DNA of 64,000 nt from Conus ventricosus (taxonomy: Eukaryota; Mollusca; Gastropoda; Neogastropoda; Conidae): NCBI GenBank assembly GCA_018398815.1, contig CM031595.1, forward strand, positions 139,432,059 to 139,496,058, written 5' to 3'. A model generated the notes under the pieces. The model worked only from the letters and a program-made list of their open reading frames with translations, made no database searches and had not been told where the DNA came from. Positions within the stretch are counted from its first letter, which is position 1. The number at the start of each line of letters is the position of its first letter. Shown here piece by piece: positions 1 to 12,185 of this stretch. Both the position numbers and the translations under genes were made by a program.

Positions 1-1249
1 CACAAAACCAACAACAACTGTTTCCATTACACCCCAAGTAAAATCAACCTCATCTAATACAGCTTTCCCACAAACATATTGCACACACACACTTATAACA
101 GATCCTCCTGAAGTTGTCACTTAGCTCTCTTGAAAGCAAGTTACGCACTGTCTTCACTTCCTGCTTTTATCATTTTCATACCTTTCAGCACCCAAGATCG
201 ATTATTGAAATCACAGTCAAACCAAATGAATATTCCCCCCGTTCATGAGATACAAGACTTAAAATCCCTTCTGCTCTGTATCCAATCTCTCTTACAGCTA
301 TAGTAACTGAAAAAGGTTACCCATTAATGATGTCAAGTCTCACTACAACCTTTTCACTTGTTTCATTGAGCAATATCTAGAGGGAAAACAAAATCATATA
401 AGCATAGTAATATTCGCTGTCTAGGCTCACTTGCTTTTGTTTTGTTTGGCTAATTTCAATGGAAATTTGATCAGTTTGGCGAGAAACTTTCTTTAAATCT
501 AAAAATAAGTTCGAAAACCAAAAAAGATCTAAGTAAGCCATATAATTTTGCCTCCTGTTATGGAAATGTCACAGCTGATTGTCAAGCAGGCTATTGGGAT
601 TGTACACAACTTTCACAAGGTCATTCTGATTCCACTTCTCATGTATGTCTGCTCGCTCTTCTTCTATATTCCCAACTCATAGACACACCGTTTTATTTTA
701 AACCCACGATCAAGGAAGTGACAATCTGTGTTCAGAAATGCTTGCTGATTCAAAGTACTTTTCACCAGTGAAGGGAGAGATTTTCTTTCTCATGTTTCAT
801 CTGCTTAATAACTGCTTCTTCCTCATTTATCTTGATTCGCTAGGACCTAAAGTGTTATCAACTGTGAAGGCTGAGAGAGGGAAACAAATGCCTGGGACTG
901 CCATCATATCACAAACAACTATTCTTATTTAAAACACAAAGACAAAAAAAGTATTCAGTCTCTTATACACAGAATAATACCTGATACTACCTAGATTTGT
1001 GCATCAAAGGAAAAGAACTGACATTCAGAATACTTACCATTTTTGGTATGGTTCATACACTTGACATTGTAGAAAGAACGCAATCTATTGCTTCCGTATA
1101 GTAACATTATTCAGCCCATATCCCTTCTTTACATTGCATCAATGAAAAACTTAACCAAATGGTATTTTTGAAATATGCATAGCACAATGCAACAATTCTT
1201 GACCTCAATGCAGACAGATCACTATTTGAAATAAGCAATGGTACTGAAA
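1..1249. other. AT-rich non-coding stretch
   Basis: No exon, RNA gene or recognisable mobile element is visible here. The longest open frame (738-932, plus strand) has no recognisable motif and no convincing splice context. The stretch lies on the 3' side of the last visible exon of the minus-strand TNRC6-like gene, so it could be intron, 3' untranslated region or intergenic DNA. Confidence 0.5.
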
Positions 1250-2856
1250 CAGGGTTCCCAGGTGGTGGGCATGAAGCCAAAAAAGGACCTTTAAAGGACT
1301 TTATAAGGACCTCAAATCAGTTTAAAAGGACCTTTGCCAACATGACTTTACAGTACACCCCAAACCTTTTGACATGCAGAACAGCAGACACTTACCTCTC
1401 ATAAACAGAGGAACAGCTAATCCCATTTGAATGTTAATTCAGTCTTTGCAATTCACGTCACTGTAGGTTTCTTTGGCTGAATGTTATTGTCACAAAGTTG
1501 TATTTCACAAATATGTAGATTACTGAGTTTTCACTGTGAGTCACAAACTATTATAGACACATAATGATGAATCACTTTCATTCCTTTGTTTTTACCGTCA
1601 GACCCACTACACTACTATCTGAACAATTCTCCGCTCTGCTCTGATGATCTGTAACTGTAGTGGCAGTCCACAACTTTCATTGCCACAACACTTCAGCCTT
1701 CAATCGACCGCTGTCAAGATCAAAACTAGATCTAGGCCTAGTACTAGTAGTAGATTTCTGTGGTTGGACTTGTACTGACGCACTTTCATTGCTGGCAGTG
1801 GCATGACTAGTACTGCTAGTTGAACTGGAAGCGACTGTGCTTGACACACTGCTGTTTGTTGAAAAGAAATCAGTCATGTTACATCTGGTGTCTGCCTTGA
1901 ATTTTCGTTCATTTTTCACATGTCTGTCGGTCTTGGCATGCTGCTTAAGGACACTCTCTCCCATTGATGCAAGTTTCAACGAAACCCCACAAAAAAGGCA
2001 CCGAGCAGAATGCTTGTCCACAGTATCCCTTCTCACCCACTCGCAATAAACTTTATCAGATAACCATCTATCCTGAAAGGAACATTTCCCTGGCATTTTG
2101 AACGTTTAGCTTGCAAACAAAACTTTTTTAAAACTTTCCAAACTAGGCCTCCGTCAGAATTAGCTAGCGCAGGGAAAAAGGAGGAAGGAGGAGAAGAGAC
2201 GGGAGAAGGCATCTATCTTGTACATGCTGCTCAAGAACGCAGCATATAGCTGTTCTCCAAGGCAGTTTGTTATGTTCGCATGTTCGCAAACCGTGATGTT
2301 ATGTACCTACATTTATTTGGGTAATATGTTTTCATCTTTATTGCCACACTTTTAATTAATTTCTATACAGGGAACCTTTTAACATAGATCGTTTGACCGA
2401 AAATATTGTGTCAGCTATATGCCGCAAACATTAGCACCGCGTCTGCTCTTTGGAACCCATGACGTCAAAGCTAAGCAAAGCAGCAGGCGTGACTCATAGC
2501 CACTGCGCGCGGCTTCACGTAGTCTGCCACTGAGCAGAAAGCGCACTAATGTTATAGGCCTAGTAATTCTATCCTTGACGTTGTACAGTACCGAGTTTCA
2601 GACGATATCGCGTCGGCATCTTTCAACTCTTTGCAACTTGCAAAAGTACGGTTTTGGTTGTCGAAGGTGTTTCAGTTTCGTTCTCAAGTCTCTTTCTCTT
2701 GATAAAACAGGACTTAACAGTACCTTTCAAAACTTAAAAGGACCTCCTGATGAGTTAAAAGGACCAACTTGCTGAATCAAAGCACTTAAAAGGCCTTTTA
2801 ACCAAAATCCAATTCATAAGGACTTAAAAGGACTTGAAAGGACCCTACGAACCCTG
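1250..2856 (-). mobile_element. hAT-like DNA transposon with BED-finger ORF
   Basis: The two ends carry the inverted repeat CAGGGTTC and are directly flanked by TGAAA (1245-1249 and 2857-2861), a probable 5-bp target duplication. Both subterminal zones are rich in variants of AAAGGACC and AAGGACTT (about 1285-1335 and 2735-2845), which look like transposase-binding repeats. The only coding relic is a BED finger on the minus strand. No DDE/hATC catalytic domain is present, so the copy is non-autonomous. The start CAG and the BED finger fit the hAT superfamily; the 5-bp duplication is shorter than the usual hAT 8 bp. Confidence 0.75.
1677..2096 (-). CDS. BED-type zinc-finger protein fragment of a hAT-like transposase
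   Basis: A 139-residue frame starts with MPGKC and has the layout of the DNA-binding N-terminus of hAT-type transposases. An FQDRWL motif (residues 7-12) precedes a BED-like finger with C33, C36, H53 and H59 (C-x2-C-x16-H-x5-H) and the segment SMGESVLKQH. A Ser/Thr-rich linker follows (residues about 77-120), then a stop where the catalytic domain would be expected. Known family role: the finger binds the transposon ends. Whether the short frame is expressed cannot be told; it may simply be a relic. The finger spacing is the same as in four other fingers in this window. Confidence 0.65.
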   Translation of the reverse strand: MPGKCSFQDRWLSDKVYCEWVRRDTVDKHSARCLFCGVSLKLASMGESVLKQHAKTDRHVKNERKFKADTRCNMTDFFSTNSSVSSTVASSSTSSTSHATASNESASVQVQPQKSTTSTRPRSSFDLDSGRLKAEVLWQ

Positions 2857-4242
2857 TGAAACTGGTTTTGTACTGTTGCAGCCCGAGATTTGTTTTTTTA
2901 TGGCTCTTGGGATGGGCCAACAAGATGCACATAATACAGCTAAATAAGCATAACCTTTTCCCCATTTCTCCAGAACTGAGAGTTGGACGGCGGTTTTGGA
3001 AAAAAAAAAGATGACCTTCAATACTACTAATTACTAAAGTTACTATGATTATAGCCAGGCTGACCACACAGGGCCTATTCAAGCTATCACTACTTTAAAA
3101 AAAAACAAAAAAAAACTAGAAATAATAAAAAAAATAAACTGCTATGTACATACATATATCCATGACATTCATTGCAAGGCAACTGATCTATATATAGATG
3201 ATATCCTAAAGGGTGATGAAACTAGGTCGTACTAAGGGTGCCAGGCTTTCACCCTAATTTTTCACTCAGCTTACAAAAACACCCCTGAAATACAATAACA
3301 GATACATAAAAAAAGAAACCATATGGTTAAATAGGAACTACGCAATGGACAGCTTGTGTCCACTCAGGATAGAGTCATAGCTGCCAACTTTCCGGAGTCA
3401 AAATTCAAGAACCAAAGGTGAACAGATAGGTGGAATGAACAGTGGGCACTTCCACTTTTCCCTTAAGCATTCCTAACCCATTCCAGTTCCAGTTGACAAA
3501 TGTGGAGTTTAAAAAGACTGTATATTCCATTTATCATCATCTAGGCTTCGCTCTGCAATACTTTGTCATCCCAATTCAAAAAGTGACCCACCCAAGCCCA
3601 ACATTTGTAAACAAAATGTTGATATTTTGAGTTTTTTCACTAAATTTAAGAATCTGAGACTACCTTTGTAAGGAAATTCCTGAAAAGTTCTGGACGGTTG
3701 GCAGCTACGAGTGAATAATCTTATTACCTAAGCAACAGATAATTTCTTTGAAAAATTACAAAAAATATCTGAAGTGTATGAGGTTGGGTAGGGCGAGCAG
3801 TCAGTGAGCGACATAAAAGAAAAAAATTACTAGCACAGACTAATCAGAAGGCATTTGCTATTTGAACCAACTGAAAGGGGAAGAAAAAAAAATCAAACTG
3901 TTACTGGCAAGAATCTGCAGGTGATGGATCTCATGTGCAGCAACAAAACCGAAAATAACACCCCACATCCCACCAACAATAGCACCATGTTCAAACACAT
4001 CAGAGGAGAAAGATGAGAATCAGCTCCGACAACCTGCTTTAATCTTTCCTAAGCTGTGAACCCCAATTTATTTTTGCAGTAGAAAGCAATGAGCCCTTAT
4101 TTTGACTCTACGTTCTGCCAAAATACTGTCCAGTCATCATCAGTGACCTTCCATATTCAGCCTCATCTTCCTTCAGTTATTACCGTCTTGTTTTAGATTC
4201 ATCTTTGCTCCAATATTTACATATTCAAAGTCCATTTTTATC

Positions 4243-4251
4243 TTTTTTTTT

Positions 4252-4282
<31 letters not shown>

Positions 4283-4285
4283 GGG
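4243..4285. repeat. Poly-T/poly-G homopolymer junction
   Basis: A run of 19 T is followed directly by 24 G. Read on the minus strand this is poly-C then poly-A, which could be the tail of a retroposed sequence, but no element body was recognised beside it. Confidence 0.9.
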
Positions 4286-7149
4286 CAATAAATGCATGGT
4301 GACAGTGCCAAGTTGTGTGGGGGTTGTAAAAGTGAAGAGTCAGTCACTAAAATAAAGTGCCAAACCAAAGACAGTATGTGAAGCTAGTCCGATTTCTTTT
4401 GATTCACATTAAACATACTGGCTTCATTGTGTTGTTCAATCTGTGTTTTGTTGCCTCAAAAGAGATGGTGGGGTGGGGATGAACCCATTGGAGATATGGA
4501 TGAGAGAATCAATCCATAAACTATCTTAAAGTAATGCTTCACTATCTGTCATTTACAAAAAACAAAAAAAAAACAAAAAAGGCAATTCTGTTCAAGAATG
4601 CTTCACTGCTGTTTGTTTTTATTTCTTTGGTCGTTTCAAATTTTGAAGATGACAATATCAGGTGTGGCATAGGTAGCTGCATTTGAAACATACAATCCAA
4701 TGTTTACGATGACTGTAGCTACTAAACGCACACAAGTTACTTCACTTCACTGACAGAATTCTTTTTCTTATAGCCTCCCCACCTCCCCTTTTTTGAATAT
4801 GAAGCTGGTGACAAGAGGAAAAGCTTTTCAAATACTTGGCAAAAACAAAGCTTGGAATATACCGACACAAATCTTGCCAGATATTTTTTGCAAAATATCT
4901 CCTACTACATTATGTTGGATTTCAATTTTTTTTTTAAATTCTTTACATTTTTTCTTTCCATAGACATATAAGTTTGCCAATATAATTGAACTAGTACGCT
5001 TAAAAGAGCTCTAAAACAGTGCATGTGATATGTGGCCATGTTTCCTTTGATTTCAAGCACATTTTCTGTGTGCCTGTTCAATGTTTTTTTTTTACCTACA
5101 ACTAAGAACATTTAAGAAATGGGGCCGATAAACCTGGCAGCAAAAATAAACTTCAATTGCTTTCACTGTGTAATCTAGCAAGATATAATAAACAAATGCT
5201 AAAGGCATTACATTGAGAAGTACTGCTTAAAGAAACATATACAGTTACATTTGAAAGCTATGTGCTTGAAGAAACATCTGCAGTTTCAGTTAATAACAAA
5301 GCTTTTCATTTCCCTTTTACCAAAAAGGAACAAAATGCCATGGTGAAAATAAGGAAAAAAATACTTCGTTTACTTACCTTTTTCCGTTCCTAAATTTAGC
5401 TTCATAAAGGCATGTTGATGAAAATTAGTTAAAGAAACTAATTCACAATCATGTCATTAAAAATAACACAATAACTAAAACGCTTGACATTCATAGCATT
5501 TCTGTTCCATATATTCCCCAAAACCATTTCAATTCAATCACTTCTTAAAACTATACGTTTCAAATGTAATGCATTTCTTACCAAGTTAGCAAGCATTATG
5601 CTTAAAAACAAAGATCAAAATAGCAAGAGAAATGGACAATATAACAAATGAACAATATCATGTTCTAAGTACTGAATGCAGAGAACTATGAAAAAAAAGC
5701 AGAAAAAAACGTGATCAAACAAACCATGCAGTCACAACTGATAAGTGACGATATGAACCACAGCCTACCCAATGTCCTCTTCCCCTCCACACACACACAC
5801 ACACACACACACAGCGCTTGCATCTGATATGATGGGTATGTGCATTTTGCAAATAAACCAAGAATGTTTTAGAGAAATTAAATGCAAAATGGTTTCAATG
5901 ACTGTTGGGCTAATAAAGCTGATGCCAAATAGACTAACATCAAGAGAAAAGATCTAATCACTGCAGTCAGGTCTTACAATTACACACTACTGCCACAGAC
6001 ATTTCAGACTAGAATCCTCTGCTTGCATCATGACAAAGGCATCTTGGAACAATAAACATACAAATCCAAAGTCATACAATTTGCAGTCCAGCCATAAACA
6101 AAATATTATCTGTGCACAGTATCATTCTTTTTAAAAGTATCTCCTCTTTCTTTTTAAATGATTACTTTTACAAGGATGTTCTGTATCAGAAACCACATAT
6201 ATCATGCAAGCAGGTTTGTGTATTATTGATTTTTCAATTTGCTAATGAAATTCGTTGTGCAAATTAAAAGCAGTGTCATGAAGACAAGCTACAAGAATGC
6301 AGCCACAGAGCTAACTGAACCAAGTAGCAAGCGTATCTGCACAACAAAACACAGACCAAGCACCCATGCTCATTTGTGCTCGGATCTTTGTTATAATTGA
6401 AATGCATGCAAGTTTTCATTTTAAAAAACATGGAGAGACTAAAGTAGCAGTGAGCAATAAAAATGGATCAGTTTTATCATCACATGCAGACTCCAAGAAA
6501 GTCCATTGAAGGTGGGTCTTTTGGCTTGACATTTAACAGGTACTTCATGTTAGCATGCATGTCAATACCTGTAGCCTTGATGCATGTGGGGGTCCAAAAC
6601 CTCTACCCGAATATTTGTCAGGTTAATGACGTAACAAGAATTAGTTAGCATAGGTATATAGCATAGGTATATACCAATAGTGAATACTAACAAACGCCAA
6701 CATTATCTGCATGCATGGGCATACACACATACAAACACACTTCACCCACATTCAGACACCAAACTCAATATCGAAGTATTAATCAACTGAGCACTATTAT
6801 TACTATTAACAGGTCTTGCAACTGCTCATAATCATACATTATCAAAACAATATCCAAGACTACTGTTCTCGATAACAGCAGGTATTCTTATTAAATAACT
6901 GTCTTTTTCACTCAATTTGTTAAGTTTGAAACAGTGGTATGACTTTTAGTCATGTACGTTGAATTTTATCCCTTCACTTGAGCATATAATCATGTACTCC
7001 ACAAAATCTCAGATGTTTTTTTCCCCAGATGGCAAATGAAGGGAACTTTCTCGGGCACTTTACAGCCACAACTTCCCTCCTCTGAATTCTTCTACTTCTA
7101 CCACAAAATCAACCTCTAGATGTCTTTTATCCGACCCACACCATCCATT

Positions 7150-7231
7150 TTACTATTTTTAGTCATACCTTTCAATCATCCCGCAGTTCTTTACTATTTT
7201 TAGTCATACCTTTCAATCATCCCGCACAGCT
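7150..7231. repeat. 41-bp tandem duplication
   Basis: The segment containing TTTTTAGTCATACCTTTCAA and the following CATCCCGCA occurs twice head to tail with a period of about 41 bp and almost no divergence, indicating a recent local duplication. Confidence 0.85.
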
Positions 7232-8125
7232 TTATTTTTCTGTCCCATTCGAGACACTTAGTTATAGGGCCGAACAAACAAGCCTTACACATTTCTGACC
7301 CAACATTTTTGTTGTTGTAGTCCAAGCAGAGGCATGTATCAAACTTGTGTACTAGTTAACTAGGGAAAATTAAGTTCCCAGAAAGTGATGACGTCATTCT
7401 TGCACAATTGTGTGTGTGTGTTGTCATTGTTTGAATATCGCCTGACCTCTTGTGTACAAGCTTTCATGCCGTATCTACATTATCTACAAGAAAATAAACC
7501 TAGTCGAGTTTGGTATTAAAAGAATTGTCGGGAATTCGCCTATTCAGTCATCTCAAGAGCACAGATATATTACATTTTTCATGACAACCACTGATTATCA
7601 AACTAAGAGCCCCATTTGTAATGGCCGCTCATCAATGCCGAACACATTGCTGCCAGACCAGCTGTACACAGATGACATTCAGTTCGCCGAGTACAGCGCG
7701 GTTAGCTGGCTGGTGGGGAGCAGCCTGCAGAAAACACCCTTTCCCTGACCTGCATTCACGGCTTGGCCTCTGCAGCTGTGGGAGAGCTGTAAACTCCCCT
7801 GCCTCTCAGAACTAAGTGGCTTGCTCTGAACAGCCGTGCCCGCAGTTCTTTAAAGTCCAAGGATGGATAACTTGCAAAACTACACACCTGACCACTTTTT
7901 TTTTTTTGTTTGCTTTTTGAAAGGCCCAATAAACATAACACTAAACACCACAGGATGGACAATTGCAAGGTCAACAACTCTAGCCTTATCATAATTGTTT
8001 TACTTTCAGTCAGAATATCACCAGTCAACAAGCCAAACTGTGAGAATTCCCCATGGTCTGTAAATGAATATCACGACTGTTGTCTTCTGTAAGTTTGTTT
8101 GTGGTAGAATTGCAAGAACACACAC

Positions 8126-8155
8126 AAAAAAAAAAGGGGGGGGGGGGGGGGGGGG
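8126..8155. repeat. Poly-A/poly-G homopolymer
   Basis: Ten A followed by about 20 G. Part of a window-wide pattern of long G or C runs. Confidence 0.9.
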
Positions 8156-9997
8156 TGGGTGGTGAAAAAAGCCTCCTGCAGAGCATTTCTTTCCAGCAGA
8201 CTGGTGCCAGCGCTGCTCCAAAAAAGCTGAAATTCTGGCTTCAGGCATACCCACATGCTCCCACGCTATAACTAAAAGCAAAGCAGATTTGAAGTTGAAT
8301 ATGACAGCACTTCGACAAATTTAGTGTAATCAATAAATTCAAAATAAACAAAAACAAAACATCACCACATAATGATCCGATATGTAAGATTTTTCAATTA
8401 AATTTTGTCTGTGGAAATCTTTGTAATGCATCATGTTATCTACCAAGCCTATAAAAGTATTTATAGCATCAATTACAGCTACACTGAATGTTTTATCAGT
8501 AACACCCCGAAAGAAAAACAACTTGAAAATGTTCTACAATTCTCCTCACACAAGTTATCCACCCCCCTCTCTCTAAAGCCTTCTCAGACACGCACACAGG
8601 TGCGCGCGCACACACACATTCTCAAAGTGGATCATGCCAGACTGAAACACAATTTACAATACCTTTTCTCTACAACTGAAAATTCCCCAATATACATTCT
8701 TATAATAGTATAACGACCACTAATGCTTTAAGTTCATATTCAATACAAATGCAATCTAGACTAAATGTATTTGAAGTATACACACATAAAATCCAATACA
8801 ATACAAAGCACTCGCTGCTTTGTCAACATTCACACTGTTCAGTTATGGACACAGCATGTGATAATACTAGTCGATGTTAAAAACAGCTATCTTCCTGGTG
8901 AACACATCTTTTTAGACAAATAGCAAGTGACAAGCAAAAAACAAAACACAAATAAAAGTAACAGCCCAACAAATAAATACTTCTGAACAATATTTCCAGC
9001 TAAAACTCGCCCCACCCCAACCCCTCTCTTCCTAAAAACTTTGGGAAGAACCCGATAAGCTACCCCAATTTTCAGGATTTTTTTTTTCATGGTGTTTTAA
9101 CCGTGATCAGTATGAAACTTTGACACATTACTCGGAAAAACAGTGGACTGCATACCTTCCCCCTACCTCCAAAGAAAAAACAAAGACGTGTGAATATCTG
9201 CTGGAGCAGAAGTAGCATGAAAGTAGCTGATAGAAGCATTGGAAAAATGCAGTCCTGCCCTGCAGAGAAACATCACAGTATGCTTGTCCAGGTAGATACC
9301 AGATACAAAGAGGGCTTAGTACAGCATCAGTCATCTCAAATCCATCTTAACATATGCCTGAATAGTGAATGGAAATGGTTTGCACTTTATCCAAACGCTA
9401 CTGCTTTCAGTTAGAGTCTACACGGTTTTCTTTTCAAGAGAACTGAAATTTTTTCTCACCTTTTAAAGACATTTTCAAACCTTGATTGCATCAGAGGGAC
9501 GCATTATAAACTTCGACTCTTCTTGAGTGTGTGTGTGCACTCCTCCTAAACTTTCATGTTCAGTCAGCCAATCATCTCAATGACTGGCTAATTCATCTAG
9601 CATAGATCAGCTTTAGCAATGTTACAAACACAGGACATATAAATTCACATAACAGTGATAACACACAATAATTACCCACAGATTTTATTTATTCCCACTC
9701 TGAAATGTCTTCATAAAATGTTACAACTTTCATTTTAAGACAAAACTGAATTGTAACAGCAGTGGAATGGCCAGCAAACAGATGGCTTCCTAAGAGTGAG
9801 CCAAGATTTAGAGAGGCCTGTTCAATAACACTAGGAACAGTCCACTCCACATTCCTTTCATGTGCAGGCACATTTTCTGTTATATACTTTTCAGCGTGAA
9901 TTGTGACTATATGTTTAAAACACACAAATTGAAACATTGGTTTTTAAGTTTTAAAAAGAAAGAAAAAAGGAAAAAGTGACAAAACAGTTGGCAATGT

Positions 9998-10029
<32 letters not shown>
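9998..10029. repeat. Poly-G tract, 32 bases
   Basis: An uninterrupted run of 32 G, able in principle to form G-quadruplexes. Length in the real genome is uncertain because such tracts are error-prone in sequencing. Confidence 0.9.
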
Positions 10030-10030
<1 letters not shown>

Positions 10031-12022
10031 GACACTTTTTTCAATAGTGAAAATTATCTTTGAGCTAACATTTAAAAAAATAAAATAAAATGATATAAGA
10101 ACCTTAGAAAAAAAAAATAATGAAATAAAACCACAAGAACAGGTGAAAACAAGCATAGGCTGCAAACGAGGACAAATAAAGACACTAATTAATTAATAAA
10201 TATTTTCACAGATTGTCTCTGAAATGTGACAACTGAGTGGATACAAGCATGGGACAGACAGTTGATCACTGAGCAAATAAATCAGTCTTTTATCTAGGAT
10301 CATCTCTCAGGTTCTACAAAAGATGCACGCACACACAACACACACAGACACTGTAGTTCTGTGTCTGACAAGCCTCCTTATGCAAACACAAAGTTACTGA
10401 CACAGACACTGTAGCGCAGTGGGCTTTGAGGCTATGAACAGTTGGAGGGAGGAATCATCACCACCGCTATGGAAATGTTGATTTCTCTACACTACTTACA
10501 ATCTTGCTGCCAGCCATGCGGCACATCACAGCCAAAACCAGATCATGATTATAAAAGAGCACATGCATAAAATTCAAGGAACAGTAGACAAAGAGTTCTC
10601 TCAACTGTTAATTCCTGCACATTCATAACACGAATACGATACTGTTTCTGTCACATTTTTTTGATAAATCTCAACTTATATGCTGAAAAACATCATCAAT
10701 ACAGCAGTTCGCAATGGCCAAATGTCTATGAATTCATCAAAACGGCGACTCAACATGGTAATCATTAATGTAATCTGATACAACTTAACAAGAAACCAAA
10801 AACAAACCAAATATTAAAACTTAAATTAAAAAAAAAAATCACTTTATCAACACATGAAGGAAGCTGGTGAAGCACCTCTAACCTGATTCTGTTGCATGAT
10901 TAACAATATTATAACACTGAGACATCAGTTATCACAGGGTTTCCTCCAGTCCTGCCAACTGCAGAGCACTTTTTTTTCCATATTTTTAAGTCAAAACACA
11001 CAAATTGTCAAAATATTATTACATCATCAAAACAAAATTTGCACTTTTCAGTTTACATGGCATCACAAATTCGTCTTTGAGATATCTGATATTAAAACAA
11101 CATACAATCCATCCTTTTTTTTTTTCTTCTTTTTGTTTACCGGATCAACATGCAATTACAAGTGACTGCAAGGCTGCACACGCTAAGTCATCCCGGAAAT
11201 GACTAGACCACCTGTGCTGAGTAAGCTGGCCCCAAACTGACAAAGGAATTCTGAAAGACTTGGATACTTCAAAAGTAGAGAAAGGAAAAAAAAAAAAAAG
11301 CCAAATTTTAAAAAAAAGCAATTCAGTACCTTGTGCTCTTAATCCTACAGTTCAAAGCACCGTTGATACACAATGTGGGCGATGAGGCAGCACTTTGTCA
11401 GGGTGGTCTTCGGAACACATTCAGCACACCAGATGTAGTAAAGTATGTACACAATTCAGTCAGCATACTGGGCTGCTCTCTCAGAAGTTGCTACAATTCA
11501 CCAAACCGCAATGTTGTTGAGAGATCACGAAGAATAAACTACTTGTTGAAAGAAACATGGGGACAAAATTGCAGCGGATCATGGAAAATATGTCTCCAAT
11601 GGGTGGGTTTCATGCTAGGCGAACAAATACAGCAACAGAGCCCAGTGGACAGCAGTGAAAGACATCCATGTTGCCGATTACTAAACCTGGCGCTCCAGCA
11701 CCTCATTCCTCCCATCCCTCCAGGTGAACAGTAGTTGTCGTCACACTTTCAAAACAATGTCAGCACTGAACTCTATGCCTAGAGCAAAGTCAGCTGCTCC
11801 AATGAATTTGAAACCTTGACTAGTCCCAAGGGGGAAGGGGAGGGAGGAAGAAATAATACCAAAGTCAGGCAAGGAGACAAGGGAGGGGGGAGGGGGAAGA
11901 CAGAATGAAAAAGGACGGTCGAAATCATGCTGTATGACACTGCTCGAGTTGCTTGGAACTCCTACTGCTGCCTGCCAGTCTCCGCGTTTTCTTTTGCAAC
12001 AGCAATGCAGCCACTCTTGCAG

Positions 12023-12185
12023 AATACCGTGGTGACCTTGCTGGAAAGTGCCGATGGAAGAAATGATGCCTCTTTCACAAAGCACTTTCAGAAACTTTGT
12101 AACTTCTTACTGCGCCTCCTCCTGCAGGACAAAAAGAATGAAGAAAATTTTGTACATGAATTCCAAAATCAATTGTCACTAACTG
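12023..12185 (+). CDS. Possible exon with a TAFH/NHR1-like helix (tentative)
   Basis: A pyrimidine-rich stretch ending in CTCTTGCAG precedes an open frame that runs to a good donor (ACTG then GTAAGA). The 54 codons include LLRLLLQDKKNEENFVHEF, which resembles the helical TAFH/NHR1 fold of TAF4 and ETO proteins, where a long helix is followed by a charged EEF-type segment. No neighbouring exon on this strand was recognised. The resemblance is from memory of the family pattern and weak. It could equally be a chance open frame in a locally GC-richer patch. Confidence 0.22.

Noticed and set aside
5387..5398. A 12-nt micro-exon GAACGGAAAAAG before GTAAGT on the minus strand, phase 0
   Set aside because: The acceptor side (GCTAAATTTAG) lacks a pyrimidine tract and four codons carry no family signal.
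9689..9937. Minus-strand frame of 82 codons with protein-like composition
   Set aside because: No recognisable family, no good acceptor or donor in phase with the TNRC6 exons, and AT-rich flanks; probably chance.
11333..11734. Plus-strand frame of 133 codons
   Set aside because: No motif or family recognised, no splice evidence, and no link to the possible exon at 12023.
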